This document shows, in pieces, positions 45,970 through 54,293 of a stretch of 64,000 nucleotides of DNA. Where the stretch lies: NCBI RefSeq assembly GCF_030440365.1, contig NZ_CP124050.1:124001-188000 (forward strand), given 5' to 3'. Each line of letters opens with the position of its first letter. The stretch's first letter is position 1. The position numbers and the translations under genes are program-made. The stretch is from [Borrelia] lusitaniae (lineage in GTDB: Bacteria > Spirochaetota > Spirochaetia > Borreliales > Borreliaceae). The notes beneath the pieces are model-generated. The model did not search any database. It was given only the letters and a program-made list of their open reading frames with translations, and had not been told where the DNA came from.

Positions 45970-47139
45970 ATGAGTACCAAAGCAACCATAATATTGTTGC
46001 TATTATTTTTAGTTCAAGGCGTAGCTTTGTCTTCTGAAATCTTTGAATTCAAATACATTAAAGGGGCAAAGTTTAGACTAGAAGGTACAGATAATCAAAA
46101 AATATATTTCAACAATCATTACAATTCAAGCTCTACAACCAATATTCAAATTTCAAGTGAAATAAAAGATATAAAAGAAAAATTCGCAAACATTAAAGCT
46201 TTTTTTAGAATCTTAAAAAGAAAAAATATTAATGAACCTTATCTATTAAATGAAGAGTTTGAAGAAACCTTTAGCATAAATAAACAAGGAGAATATATAA
46301 TAGGAGCAAATCAAAAAAGACCCTCTGTTAGAGGCATCCCAAGATTTCCAAAAACACCTATCAAAATAAATGAAAAATGGACATATCCTGCAGAAGAATA
46401 TATAGAAGCCTCAAAAATAGACGGAAGTATAAAAGATTTCATTGTAAAATTTAATGTTAACTACGAATATAAAGGCAAAGAAGAGCACAACGGCAAACAT
46501 TACCACATAATTCTTTCCAATTATGAATCACAATACAATATAAAAAACACCTATTTTTATCAAAAAGTCGACCAAAAAATTTATTTTGACAATGAAATTG
46601 GCAATACATATAAATACAGTGATGAATATACATTTGAAATAAAACAAAACAATAATCAACATTTTAAAATGATTGGAAACTCTCTTGGTAGAATCATTGC
46701 AATTGAACTTCCAAATGATAATTTTATTGAAACTAAAATTGAAAATTACATCCAAGAAAAAAAAATTAAAGATATTAGCATTGAAAAAAATAATAAAGGC
46801 ATTAGTTTAAGCTTGGATATTGAATTTTATCCTGACTCATTTCAAATACTACAAAAAGAATACAAAAAACTTAACCTTATAGCTAAACTTCTTGAAAAAT
46901 TTAAACAAAATAACATCCTAATAGAAGGACATACTGAACAATTTGGATTGGAAGAAGAAATGCACGAGCTTTCTGAAAAAAGAGCTCGTGCAATTGGAAA
47001 TTATTTTATAAAAATGAAAGTAAAAAACAAAGACCAAATACTATTTAAAGGATGGGGATCTAAAAAACCAAAATATCCTAAATCATCCCCACTAACGGCT
47101 AAAAATAGACGAGTAGAAATTACAATATTAAATAACTAA
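45970..47139 (+). CDS. Exported OmpA/TpN50-like protein
   Basis: 389 residues. The signal peptide is M-S-T-K-A-T-I-I-L-L-L-L-F-L-V-Q-G. A ~240-residue beta-rich N-terminal domain follows, then a C-terminal OmpA peptidoglycan-binding domain: F-Y-P-D-S-F-Q-I-L, L-I-E-G-H-T-E-Q-F-G, L-S-E-K-R-A-R-A-I-G-N-Y-F, F-K-G-W-G-S-K-K-P and N-R-R-V-E-I. The Asp-/Arg-type residues that bind diaminopimelate in OmpA-like domains are partly changed (T-E-Q-F-G); Borrelia wall contains ornithine, which may matter. It is homologous in plan to treponemal TpN50. No ribosome site; likely leaderless. Confidence 0.85.
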   Translation: MSTKATIILLLLFLVQGVALSSEIFEFKYIKGAKFRLEGTDNQKIYFNNHYNSSSTTNIQISSEIKDIKEKFANIKAFFRILKRKNINEPYLLNEEFEETFSINKQGEYIIGANQKRPSVRGIPRFPKTPIKINEKWTYPAEEYIEASKIDGSIKDFIVKFNVNYEYKGKEEHNGKHYHIILSNYESQYNIKNTYFYQKVDQKIYFDNEIGNTYKYSDEYTFEIKQNNNQHFKMIGNSLGRIIAIELPNDNFIETKIENYIQEKKIKDISIEKNNKGISLSLDIEFYPDSFQILQKEYKKLNLIAKLLEKFKQNNILIEGHTEQFGLEEEMHELSEKRARAIGNYFIKMKVKNKDQILFKGWGSKKPKYPKSSPLTAKNRRVEITILNN

Positions 47140-47142
47140 CTT

Positions 47143-47173
47143 AAGATGCATCATCTTTTGTTGTTTTTTTCTT
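47143..47173 (+). terminator. Terminator of the OmpA-like gene, inside the dksA 3' end
   Basis: AAGATG-CAT-CATCTT (47143-47157) followed by TTGTTGTTTTTTTC. The T-tract is the antisense of the Lys/Asn-rich C-terminal codons of dksA, so coding sequence on one strand supplies a terminator on the other. Confidence 0.55.
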
Positions 47174-47528
47174 TTTTTGTTTGACAACTAATACATAAAA
47201 AAGCATAAGGAATTGCTAAAAGTCTCTCTCTAGCAATCTCTTTTTCACAAGCCAAACACTTACCATAAGAATTTTGAGAAATTCTATAAAGAGCTTGATT
47301 TATTAAATTCAACTTTCTCTTTTCAACAAAGCCTAAAGCTTCAAGATTATTTCCATCCATATTATCAAAAGCAATATCAACAACATCCTTTGGATACATA
47401 TCATTGTTAATTATTTCCTTTTTGCTATTTTCTACAGACTTAATAGAATCTAATATCTCTCTTTTTTCAGCTGAAAGAAATTTTTTGATCTCCTCAATAA
47501 ACTCATACTCAGAACTAGCTTTTTGCAT
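47151..47528 (-). CDS. dksA: RNA polymerase-binding transcription factor DksA
   Basis: 125 residues from ATG 47528, which has GGAGG 4-5 nt upstream; a longer frame has no site and would start above the promoter. DksA enters the RNA polymerase secondary channel and works with (p)ppGpp in the stringent response. The coiled-coil tip motif D-x-x-D-x-A is D48-V-V-D51-I-A53. The zinc finger is C91-x2-C94-x17-C112-x2-C115. Literature links B. burgdorferi DksA to starvation response and virulence-gene control. It diverges from infA and has its own strong promoter. Confidence 0.95.
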   Translation of the reverse strand: MQKASSEYEFIEEIKKFLSAEKREILDSIKSVENSKKEIINNDMYPKDVVDIAFDNMDGNNLEALGFVEKRKLNLINQALYRISQNSYGKCLACEKEIARERLLAIPYAFLCISCQTKKEKNNKR

Positions 47529-47567
47529 GATACCTCCATAAATTACATTTTTAAAAAACTTCGTGTA

Positions 47568-47596
47568 ATTATATACACAATTTCTTATAATGTAAA
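47568..47596 (-). promoter_or_regulatory. Promoter of dksA
   Basis: TTTACA (47596-47591), 17 nt, TATAAT (47573-47568), minus strand: near-consensus. GTGTA (47563-47567) and TACAC (47574-47578) form a small inverted repeat flanking the -10, a possible operator. The leader is about 32 nt. Confidence 0.7.
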
Positions 47597-47630
47597 CAAA
47601 CAATATTGCTTTTATTATTAAAAAAAGCAA

Positions 47631-47659
47631 TTGAAATGATATGTTTAATCATGTAAAAT
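47631..47659 (+). promoter_or_regulatory. Promoter of infA
   Basis: TTGAAA (47631-47636), 17 nt, TAAAAT (47654-47659) with TG just upstream. Transcription from about 47666 would leave out the ATG at 47641 and supports the TTG start of infA. Confidence 0.7.
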
Positions 47660-47691
47660 TTATCCTATTAGATAAAAATGCGGAGGTTGTC

Positions 47692-47913
47692 TTGAGCATT
47701 AAAGAAGAAGCTATTGAAACTGAAGGAGTTGTAAAAGAATCCCTTCCAAATACCATGTTTAGAGTAGAGCTTAAAAACAAGCACATTGTACTTGCCCATC
47801 TATCTGGCAAAATGCGAAAACATTTCATAAAAATAGTTCCTGGTGATAAAGTAAAAGTTGAACTATCTCCTTATGATCTTACAAAAGGTAGAATAGTATA
47901 CAGGGAAAAATAA
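47692..47913 (+). CDS. infA: Translation initiation factor IF-1
   Basis: S1-fold factor that occupies the 30S A site during initiation. From the TTG at 47692 the product is 73 residues ([14 protein letters not shown]), the usual IF-1 length. The core matches: [24 protein letters not shown], and [27 protein letters not shown] lies 6 nt before the TTG. An upstream in-frame ATG (47641) is rejected because it precedes the promoter's start site. Confidence 0.95.
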   Translation: MSIKEEAIETEGVVKESLPNTMFRVELKNKHIVLAHLSGKMRKHFIKIVPGDKVKVELSPYDLTKGRIVYREK

Positions 47914-47960
47914 AATTAGCCCTTTTTTAAAAAAATTTCAAGTATTGTAAATATTTATTT

Positions 47961-50012
47961 TTAAATCAAATTATCTTTCAAAGACACAATAAAATTCTTG
48001 TGAATCCAACCTTGAAGTCCGTAACTTGTCTCAATTAGAACAAAATCGTCTTTGCTGTCAAGGATATAAACACTTGCATTTCCTTTTAAAAATCTCCAAC
48101 TCCTTGAAAAGTTGTCAGGAACTTTATAAAGAGAGACTAAATCACCCTTAATTATTCCCAACTCAGATTGTTGCTCAGAATAAAAATAATATGCTTCAAA
48201 TATAGTAAAACAAACAGCAGAAAAAAGCAGAAATATAATTATTTTTTTTAAATTTTTTGCCAAGAATCTATAAGAAATAGATACAACTAAAAAATTTATT
48301 AAAAATAAGCTAATAATAAAAAAAATGTTAGAAAAGATAAAACTATTGTTGCGAATATTGTCTGTAACTCCATTTTTGGCTTCAAGCAAATCAATAACCT
48401 TATAGGGAGCTTCATTATTTGGAGAAGCCAAAAATGCTTTATAAGCTGAATAAATAGCATCAAAATCTCTATCCATTTTACTTAAAACAAGAGCTCTATT
48501 TAACCAAAGTCCTGAATAATTTGGATATTTTTTAAGAATATTATCAATCTTGATAAGTGCAGCATCATAATTTTTAGCATTATAGTTTTCAATCAAATCG
48601 TTTATATTTTTTTCTGACAATAAGCCATCATTTACAGCATTTAAACTAATGCCAACAGTCAATATTAAAATAATCAGCCCAAAACCCGATGCTGCAAAAA
48701 ATTTTTTATAGTTTATTAAAATTGCTAAAGATAATAAAAATCCTGGAATCAAAAGTAAATAATAGTATGGAACAAAAAATAAAAAAGTTTTATTTTTGTA
48801 ATTCAAAATATCAGCATAAGACAACAGTTTAAAATCAGAATCTACATTATTTTGAACTTTGTTTATGCTATCAAATTCTCCTGAATATTCATACTTCAAT
48901 TTTTTTCCTTTAAGAGTATAAACTATTCCATTATCGGGATTTAAATAACTAAAATCACCAATATTTAAAAATACACTACCTTTAGTGCCAGGTTTGACTG
49001 TATAAATTTGAGAAATGCTGCCTTCGTACCCACTTTTAGAAGGCTTAAAAGTATAATTTTTCTTTTTGTTAAGAATTTTAGAATTATAAGTTTCAATCTC
49101 TGGAAAGTAAAAATGTGGGAAATTTCCTTGCCCTGTAATTTTTATTAAAATAGTAAATACATCTTGCTCAATTGTCGAATAAGTCGGGGTCTCATAATCA
49201 ATTCTAAAAGTTCCTACTGCTAAAGATTTAACCTCTTTGGGAATCGGTTTAACTTTTAATAAAAGCTCAGGGGTTTTCCTGACAAGACTAGAATCAATAT
49301 TAAAAGAAAAACTGGGAATAAAAACATTAGTTGAGCCCTTGAGAGGAGTTAGTACAAAATTATAAAAAGGTACATCTAAAATTTCTTTATTATGAAAAGT
49401 CCTATATTTAATATCCCCAAATATAGGCATCTTTTCAATCATTGCATCCTTAATTGCAGGCAAAAATCCAGACATTTCATTAGAATTGCTATCTAAAAGC
49501 CAATTTGAACGCAAAACAAGCCCAATACTTTGATATTCATAAACCTCTCTTTTATCAAAATCCCAATATAAATCAACTGGCAAACCAAAAGAATTCATCT
49601 CATCAGCTCTTAACACGCTAACTTCAACCTCTGAAGACAAATAGAATTCACCCTTATAACTTACTTTTAACGGGGGAATCTTAATAAATCCTAGATCCTC
49701 AAAAAGATATTCAACTTCAATCTCAACAAAAGAAAAGTTATTATTATCAGTTATTCTAGATATTGACAAAACTTTAGAATTGGGTTGGATTTCTTTATTT
49801 ATTTCAACTTTTAGCAAACTTATATCAATATCTTGCAAAGGATTGTTAAGCCTTACTATCTGAATAAATTTGTCGCCCCTTAAAACTTTAATATTTTTAA
49901 CAAAATCAATACCCGTAAGCGAATAAAGTCTTGCAATTGAAAAAAAATAAATAAAAAATATTACCAATCTTCTTTTGGAACAACTAGGCTCTCGTCTATT
50001 TTCCTCAACCAT
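47961..50012 (-). CDS. batD: BatD-like exported protein with TPR and SH3-type C-terminus
   Basis: 683 residues. A basic N-terminus and hydrophobic helix (about 13-30) are followed by beta-sandwich repeats as in BatD (V-L-R-G-D-K-F; F-E-D-L-G-F-I-K-I-P-P-L-K-V-S-Y). There are membrane helices near residues 413-435, 440-455 and 560-600, TPR-like helices between them (N-Y-N-A-K-N-Y-D-A-A-L; L-N-R-A-L-V-L-S-K), and a C-terminal bacterial SH3 domain (Y-G-L-Q-G-W-I-H-K-N-F). Last gene of the moxR-bat cluster. Bat proteins were first tied to aerotolerance in Bacteroides; the molecular role is unsettled. GAGAGGG precedes the ATG. Confidence 0.75.
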   Translation of the reverse strand: MVEENRREPSCSKRRLVIFFIYFFSIARLYSLTGIDFVKNIKVLRGDKFIQIVRLNNPLQDIDISLLKVEINKEIQPNSKVLSISRITDNNNFSFVEIEVEYLFEDLGFIKIPPLKVSYKGEFYLSSEVEVSVLRADEMNSFGLPVDLYWDFDKREVYEYQSIGLVLRSNWLLDSNSNEMSGFLPAIKDAMIEKMPIFGDIKYRTFHNKEILDVPFYNFVLTPLKGSTNVFIPSFSFNIDSSLVRKTPELLLKVKPIPKEVKSLAVGTFRIDYETPTYSTIEQDVFTILIKITGQGNFPHFYFPEIETYNSKILNKKKNYTFKPSKSGYEGSISQIYTVKPGTKGSVFLNIGDFSYLNPDNGIVYTLKGKKLKYEYSGEFDSINKVQNNVDSDFKLLSYADILNYKNKTFLFFVPYYYLLLIPGFLLSLAILINYKKFFAASGFGLIILILTVGISLNAVNDGLLSEKNINDLIENYNAKNYDAALIKIDNILKKYPNYSGLWLNRALVLSKMDRDFDAIYSAYKAFLASPNNEAPYKVIDLLEAKNGVTDNIRNNSFIFSNIFFIISLFLINFLVVSISYRFLAKNLKKIIIFLLFSAVCFTIFEAYYFYSEQQSELGIIKGDLVSLYKVPDNFSRSWRFLKGNASVYILDSKDDFVLIETSYGLQGWIHKNFIVSLKDNLI

Positions 50013-50548
50013 ACAACCCTCTCAAGATTTTCAATATACCTCAAAAAATTTTCATTGCTTTCAACAAAATTTTTACTTTTTTCTACACTTAAAGAATTCA
50101 AACTATCACGAACTGTTCGTTTTTTTATTATTGCAAGTTCAAGATTATATTTAGCATTATAACTACCAGGATTGATTTTCAAAGCCTCCTTGAAAGCCAT
50201 CTCGGCTTTATGATAAAGTCCTTGATTATAGTATATTACCCCCTCGTTATAATTGACATTAAAATTTAAAAAAATATCATTAGTTTTTTTTGCATAAGAA
50301 AATATTCTAAGAGAACTTTCATACTCACCTAAAGAATAGTATACAATGCCAAGATTATAATATCCCCAAGCAGAATATTTTTTATCCTCTACAAGATTAT
50401 AATAATTAGAAATTGCACTTTGATAATTCCCTCTAACATATTCATAATTGCCAATAGCCATTAAAGACATGGACTTAACATTTGAACAAGACAAAAAACC
50501 TAAACACAAAAAGCAAGCATATAAAACTACTAAAAAGTTTCGTCCCAC
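49961..50548 (-). CDS. TPR lipoprotein of the bat cluster
   Basis: 195 residues. The signal peptide ends F-L-S-C (Cys21). At least three TPR units follow (Y-V-R-G-N-Y-Q-S-A-I-S-N-Y; Y-Y-N-L-G-I-V-Y-Y-S-L-G-E-Y-E-S-S; Y-Y-N-Q-G-L-Y-H-K-A-E-M-A-F-K-E-A). In other bacteria a TPR protein (BatC or BatE) is encoded with BatA/B/D, and this fits that place. It overlaps the gene before by 19 nt and the one after by 52 nt, so production is probably coupled. Confidence 0.78.
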   Translation of the reverse strand: MGRNFLVVLYACFLCLGFLSCSNVKSMSLMAIGNYEYVRGNYQSAISNYYNLVEDKKYSAWGYYNLGIVYYSLGEYESSLRIFSYAKKTNDIFLNFNVNYNEGVIYYNQGLYHKAEMAFKEALKINPGSYNAKYNLELAIIKKRTVRDSLNSLSVEKSKNFVESNENFLRYIENLERVVWLRKIDESLVVPKEDW

Positions 50549-51516
50549 TTTATCACCCTGACAAATAAATACATAAAAATAAAAAACAACGAAATAACCA
50601 AAAAAATTTTGTACCTTGACACATCAATAAGTATAATATCATTTGATGTTTTTCTTATTATACCATTTCTTATATCATCAACAACAAAGTTGATCCCTTT
50701 TGAATACAAATTATAATATGATCCTTTAAGAGAAGATGCAAGAAGAAGTAAATTTTCTTCATTTAGCACAGTTTTAATAAGATTACCATTTTTATCTTTA
50801 ATGCTTGAGTTTTGATCAAATAAAATGGGATTATTACCCCCAATCCCAACCACAAAACTTTCCAACTTTAAATTATTCACAAATTTAGAAAACCTATAAT
50901 AATTATTTTCTCCCCAATCATCACCATCTGTTAAAACAACTAAAAAATTATAATAAGAGTCGTCTTGTATACTAGAGATTACATTAAAAACAGCATCTCC
51001 TAAAAAACTCCCAGGAGAGCTTATTAAATCAGGCTCTATATAATTTAACATCTTGTTTAAACTGTTTTTATCCTTAGAAAAAGGTAAAACCAATATAGAC
51101 TTGCCTTTAAAAATAGTAAGAGAATATTCTACATTCTCAAAATTGCTTAAAATTAAACTAATCATATTTTTAGCACTATCAAGCCTATTAATAATTTTAC
51201 CTTCATCCACACTTAACATACTACGAGAAATATCAAAAATAAAAGAAACTCTCAATTTACTTCTCTCGTCCTCAACAGCTCTTTGTCCCCAAAAAATATC
51301 CAAAATGGATAAAATGAGAAAAATCAAGCTGAAAATAAAAAACATTGTAGTGAGAACTTTTTTAATGTAGTAATTTTGAATATAGGAATTGTCTCTATAC
51401 ATAAAGCTTAAAGTTTTAAAAAACGGAATATTTCGTTTAAAATCAAGCACACAAACAAAAAAAATCCACACTAAAATTAAAAAAAAGTATAAAGCACTAT
51501 AATTATTTATACTCAT
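50530..51516 (-). CDS. batB: VWA-domain membrane protein (BatB-like)
   Basis: 328 residues from ATG 51516, which overlaps the batA stop as ATGA. The protein has N-terminal membrane helices (about 7-22 and 50-72), a von Willebrand A domain with metal-site motif D-I-S-R-S-M and later L-V-V-L-T-D-G-D-D-W-G-E-N, and a C-terminal helix (about 300-320). The VWA domain should face the periplasm. Literature reports the B. burgdorferi counterpart (BB0172) as an alpha3beta1-integrin-binding protein; the operon context suggests an additional core envelope role. Confidence 0.85.
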   Translation of the reverse strand: MSINNYSALYFFLILVWIFFVCVLDFKRNIPFFKTLSFMYRDNSYIQNYYIKKVLTTMFFIFSLIFLILSILDIFWGQRAVEDERSKLRVSFIFDISRSMLSVDEGKIINRLDSAKNMISLILSNFENVEYSLTIFKGKSILVLPFSKDKNSLNKMLNYIEPDLISSPGSFLGDAVFNVISSIQDDSYYNFLVVLTDGDDWGENNYYRFSKFVNNLKLESFVVGIGGNNPILFDQNSSIKDKNGNLIKTVLNEENLLLLASSLKGSYYNLYSKGINFVVDDIRNGIIRKTSNDIILIDVSRYKIFLVISLFFIFMYLFVRVIKWDETF

Positions 51517-52514
51517 AATATCTCTTTTAAGAAAATTTTTGAAAAAATAAAATAAATAAGTAATAAACAAAACGCTAAAACTAAAAATTCTTTATAAATA
51601 TCTTTATTGTCAACAGATATTTTAATTTTTCTCTCTAAATTTTCCTTTTTTGAAAAATCTTGAATTGCAAATTGAAAAGAAAAATCATCACTAACCGAAT
51701 AAAAAAGGCCCCCTGTTTTATTTGAAATCTCAACAAGCATACTAGGGTCATAAATCTCTTTAAGACTTCCTTGATAAAATTTTCCAGATCTTAATTTAAA
51801 CTCAACACCAAATTCTTCAGAACTACCAATACCAATAGAATAAATCTTAACATTTAAACCTTGAGCAAGGTTAATCACTTGATCTTTATAAATCTCATCT
51901 GAATTAACAACCCCATCTGTTAAAACCACTATTGATCTTTTAAGAGCTTCAGAATGCTTTAAATGAGAAAGCGCAATAGAAATTCCAAGTCCTAAAGCAG
52001 ACCCATTGCCAAGATCCATAATATAAATGTCATCTAACTTTTTATTAAAAAAATCCCTATCTGTCGTTATAGGCACTACTATTGAAGCATCCTTTGCAAA
52101 AGCTACCAAGCCAATATTATCATTTTCACGTTGAGAAATAAAACTTCTAATCAATTCTTTTGAAAACTCAAGTCTATTCTTAGAAGAAAACTCAACAGCA
52201 CCCATACTAGGCGATATGTCAAGAACAACAACAATGTCAGCACCAGCACTAAGGTATACCATCTTCTTTCTTGAAACCGAAGGACCTGCTAAAGCAAACA
52301 CCATAACCATTGCAGCTAAATATAAAAAAAAATAAGTAAAAAAATACATCAAATTTAATTTATAATCCTTAAGTTTTAAAGAGTTAGAATTGCCATAAAG
52401 CGATATTGGAAACTTTATCTTACTTCCTCTATTTTTAAAAAAATGATTAAAATAAATTATTAAAGGAAAAATTAACAATAAAAACAAATATAAGGGCTCA
52501 TTAAATGTTAACAT
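51513..52514 (-). CDS. batA: VWA-domain membrane protein (BatA-like)
   Basis: 333 residues from ATG 52514 (AGAGGTG upstream; a TTG 8 codons earlier has none). The layout is as for BatA: an N-terminal helix pair (about 6-22 and 50-70), a VWA domain with V-V-L-D-I-S-P-S-M-G and V-V-L-T-D-G-V-V-N-S-D, and a C-terminal helix (about 310-325). The D-x-S-x-S metal site is complete. It overlaps batB by 4 nt and the upstream gene by 14 nt. Likely a paralogue of batB. Confidence 0.87.
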   Translation of the reverse strand: MLTFNEPLYLFLLLIFPLIIYFNHFFKNRGSKIKFPISLYGNSNSLKLKDYKLNLMYFFTYFFLYLAAMVMVFALAGPSVSRKKMVYLSAGADIVVVLDISPSMGAVEFSSKNRLEFSKELIRSFISQRENDNIGLVAFAKDASIVVPITTDRDFFNKKLDDIYIMDLGNGSALGLGISIALSHLKHSEALKRSIVVLTDGVVNSDEIYKDQVINLAQGLNVKIYSIGIGSSEEFGVEFKLRSGKFYQGSLKEIYDPSMLVEISNKTGGLFYSVSDDFSFQFAIQDFSKKENLERKIKISVDNKDIYKEFLVLAFCLLLIYFIFSKIFLKEIL

Positions 52515-53400
52515 TAGCACCTCTATTAAATTCTTCAAAATTTGATGCTGCGGTTCTTAAATCGTCTAAAACAAAAGACAAGCTATCAAATACTAAATCA
52601 AAACCACTAAATTTACTAAAATCAGAAAGCCTTAACGTATTAATAAAAGTTGAACGAATCTCGTAAGGAATCTTAAGATCTTGCAAAATTATAGAAATTT
52701 CTGTTGTAGTAATTGCATTAAAATCGAAACCTGTTTTTTTGGATAAATAAACTCTTAAAGAAGAATTTATTAAATTATAAAACGTACTCTGATCTCCACC
52801 TTCTCTAGCATATTTAGATAAAATAACAAACTGTCTTTGTAATACTTTATAAGGCTTTCTAAGTCCATGCTTAACTATTAAATATATTAAAAGTCGATTT
52901 AAAAGCTTTAAAAGCTTAATAATCAAATAAGGAATCAAAAACAAAACAAGAATAAATAAAAACAAATAGGTACTTGATCCAGGAATAAATAAAACACCTT
53001 CTATATTTTTAATTTTAAAATCAGAATTATTAGACACTAGTTTATCTGTATTGATTTTTATATTTTCTAAAATAACCTTATTTTTCTTGCCATTGCTAAC
53101 CACATCTCCAATATAAATAGAAGGAAGAGAGCTACTTCCAATATAAAAAGAAACAAAATTAACTATTATTTCATTTGTTACATCATTAAAACTAATCGAA
53201 TTTACTTCAACAAATTCATCTTTAATCTCTTTAAAATCTGCAGGAAAAAATTCTTCACCATCATTTAAAATTAATGAAACTTTAAAATCAACAGAATCAC
53301 CCACATAATAACGAGTTGGCATAAATATTTCATTCTTTATTTCATAAGAATGTAAAAATACGGTTAAAAAAAGAAAAAGATTTGAAATAATTTTCTTCAA
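52501..53400 (-). CDS. Bat-cluster membrane protein, function unknown
   Basis: 299 residues starting at TTG 53400 (AAGGGA about 10 nt upstream). The N-terminal signal/anchor (I-S-N-L-F-L-F-L-T-V-F-L) is followed by a ~110-residue beta domain, a long membrane helix (about 148-180) and a ~110-residue cytosolic helical domain. In bat operons this place is usually taken by a DUF4381-type protein, which has this layout. No catalytic motif is visible. Confidence 0.65.
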   Translation of the reverse strand: MKKIISNLFLFLTVFLHSYEIKNEIFMPTRYYVGDSVDFKVSLILNDGEEFFPADFKEIKDEFVEVNSISFNDVTNEIIVNFVSFYIGSSSLPSIYIGDVVSNGKKNKVILENIKINTDKLVSNNSDFKIKNIEGVLFIPGSSTYLFLFILVLFLIPYLIIKLLKLLNRLLIYLIVKHGLRKPYKVLQRQFVILSKYAREGGDQSTFYNLINSSLRVYLSKKTGFDFNAITTTEISIILQDLKIPYEIRSTFINTLRLSDFSKFSGFDLVFDSLSFVLDDLRTAASNFEEFNRGANVNI

Positions 53401-53406
53401 AATCTA

Positions 53407-54279
53407 TTATCCCTTTTTGAGAAGAATTTTAAGTTTTTTAAAAACATCTTCTTTAGTATCAATCTCAATAAAACTAATATTTTTTTTAATACACTCTTTT
53501 TTCCATTTTATTTTATCAAGCGTCCAATAGTTTTTATAATCACCTAATGTCAATTTACTAAACCCTGAAACTAAAAAATTTTCTCCGGTTTCAATATCTT
53601 CACAAATCAAAGTTCCAATTTTAGGAAAATTTTCATCAAAAAAATCTGAAATTCTTATAGCAACAACATTATGTCTCTTGCTTAAAACATTTAAAGATTT
53701 AAAATAAGCATTTGCCTTAAAATCAGAAATAATTATAACCAAAGATCTTTTTTTATAATATTCTGCCGTATTTTTAAAAATATAAGCTAAACTACTACCT
53801 GGCTTAAGATTTCTATTGATCGTCTCACTTAATATTAATCCTAAGTGTGAATGACCTTTGCTAGAAGGTATAAACTTATCTGTTCCTTTTGAAAAAAATG
53901 TAACACCTATTTTATCATTATTAAAAAATGCCATATGTGCAAAAATAGAAACCAACAAATCCTGAACATCCTTTTTATTTACTTTGTCTCCCAAACTCAT
54001 AGAAAGTGAATTATCGACAAGAAGATGAAGATTCATTCCCCTATCTTCTTTGAAAACCTTTGAAAAAATACTATCAGTTTTTGAGCTTACATTCCAATCA
54101 ATAAATCTAGCATCATCAGAATCCTCATAAGGTCTAAATTCATGAAATTCAAGACCAAGCCCTTTAAAAATTGAACGATAACCACCAAAACTAAGCTCTG
54201 AAAGCATTTTTCTTGAAAAGAACTTTAAAGCTTTTATCCTAGTTTTAGTACTACTACTTATCTCTTTATCTTGTATCAT
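53407..54279 (-). CDS. DUF58-family protein
   Basis: 290 residues. The DUF58 motif is clear near residue 50: F-R-P-Y-E-D-S-D-D-A-R-F-I-D-W-N-V-S-S-K-T. It is followed by a degenerate VWA-like domain (L-L-V-D-N-S-L-S-M-S; L-V-I-I-I-S-D-F-K-A). DUF58 proteins are encoded between MoxR ATPases and VWA proteins almost everywhere, and are presumed partners of the ATPase. The ATG lies 14 nt beyond the moxR stop; AGGAAA is about 12 nt upstream. Confidence 0.88.
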   Translation of the reverse strand: MIQDKEISSSTKTRIKALKFFSRKMLSELSFGGYRSIFKGLGLEFHEFRPYEDSDDARFIDWNVSSKTDSIFSKVFKEDRGMNLHLLVDNSLSMSLGDKVNKKDVQDLLVSIFAHMAFFNNDKIGVTFFSKGTDKFIPSSKGHSHLGLILSETINRNLKPGSSLAYIFKNTAEYYKKRSLVIIISDFKANAYFKSLNVLSKRHNVVAIRISDFFDENFPKIGTLICEDIETGENFLVSGFSKLTLGDYKNYWTLDKIKWKKECIKKNISFIEIDTKEDVFKKLKILLKKG

Positions 54280-54293
54280 TTAAAAATTATTTC

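Noticed and set aside
47529-47630. dksA N-terminal extension to 47630
   Set aside because: Hydrophobic extra residues, no ribosome site, and it would start upstream of the dksA promoter.
47641-47691. infA starting at ATG 47641
   Set aside because: It lies within the promoter and would add 17 residues not found in IF-1; TTG 47692 has GGAGG.
47920-47945. T-run and A-run after infA as a terminator
   Set aside because: Only self-complementary T6/A7 runs without a G/C-containing stem; too weak to list.
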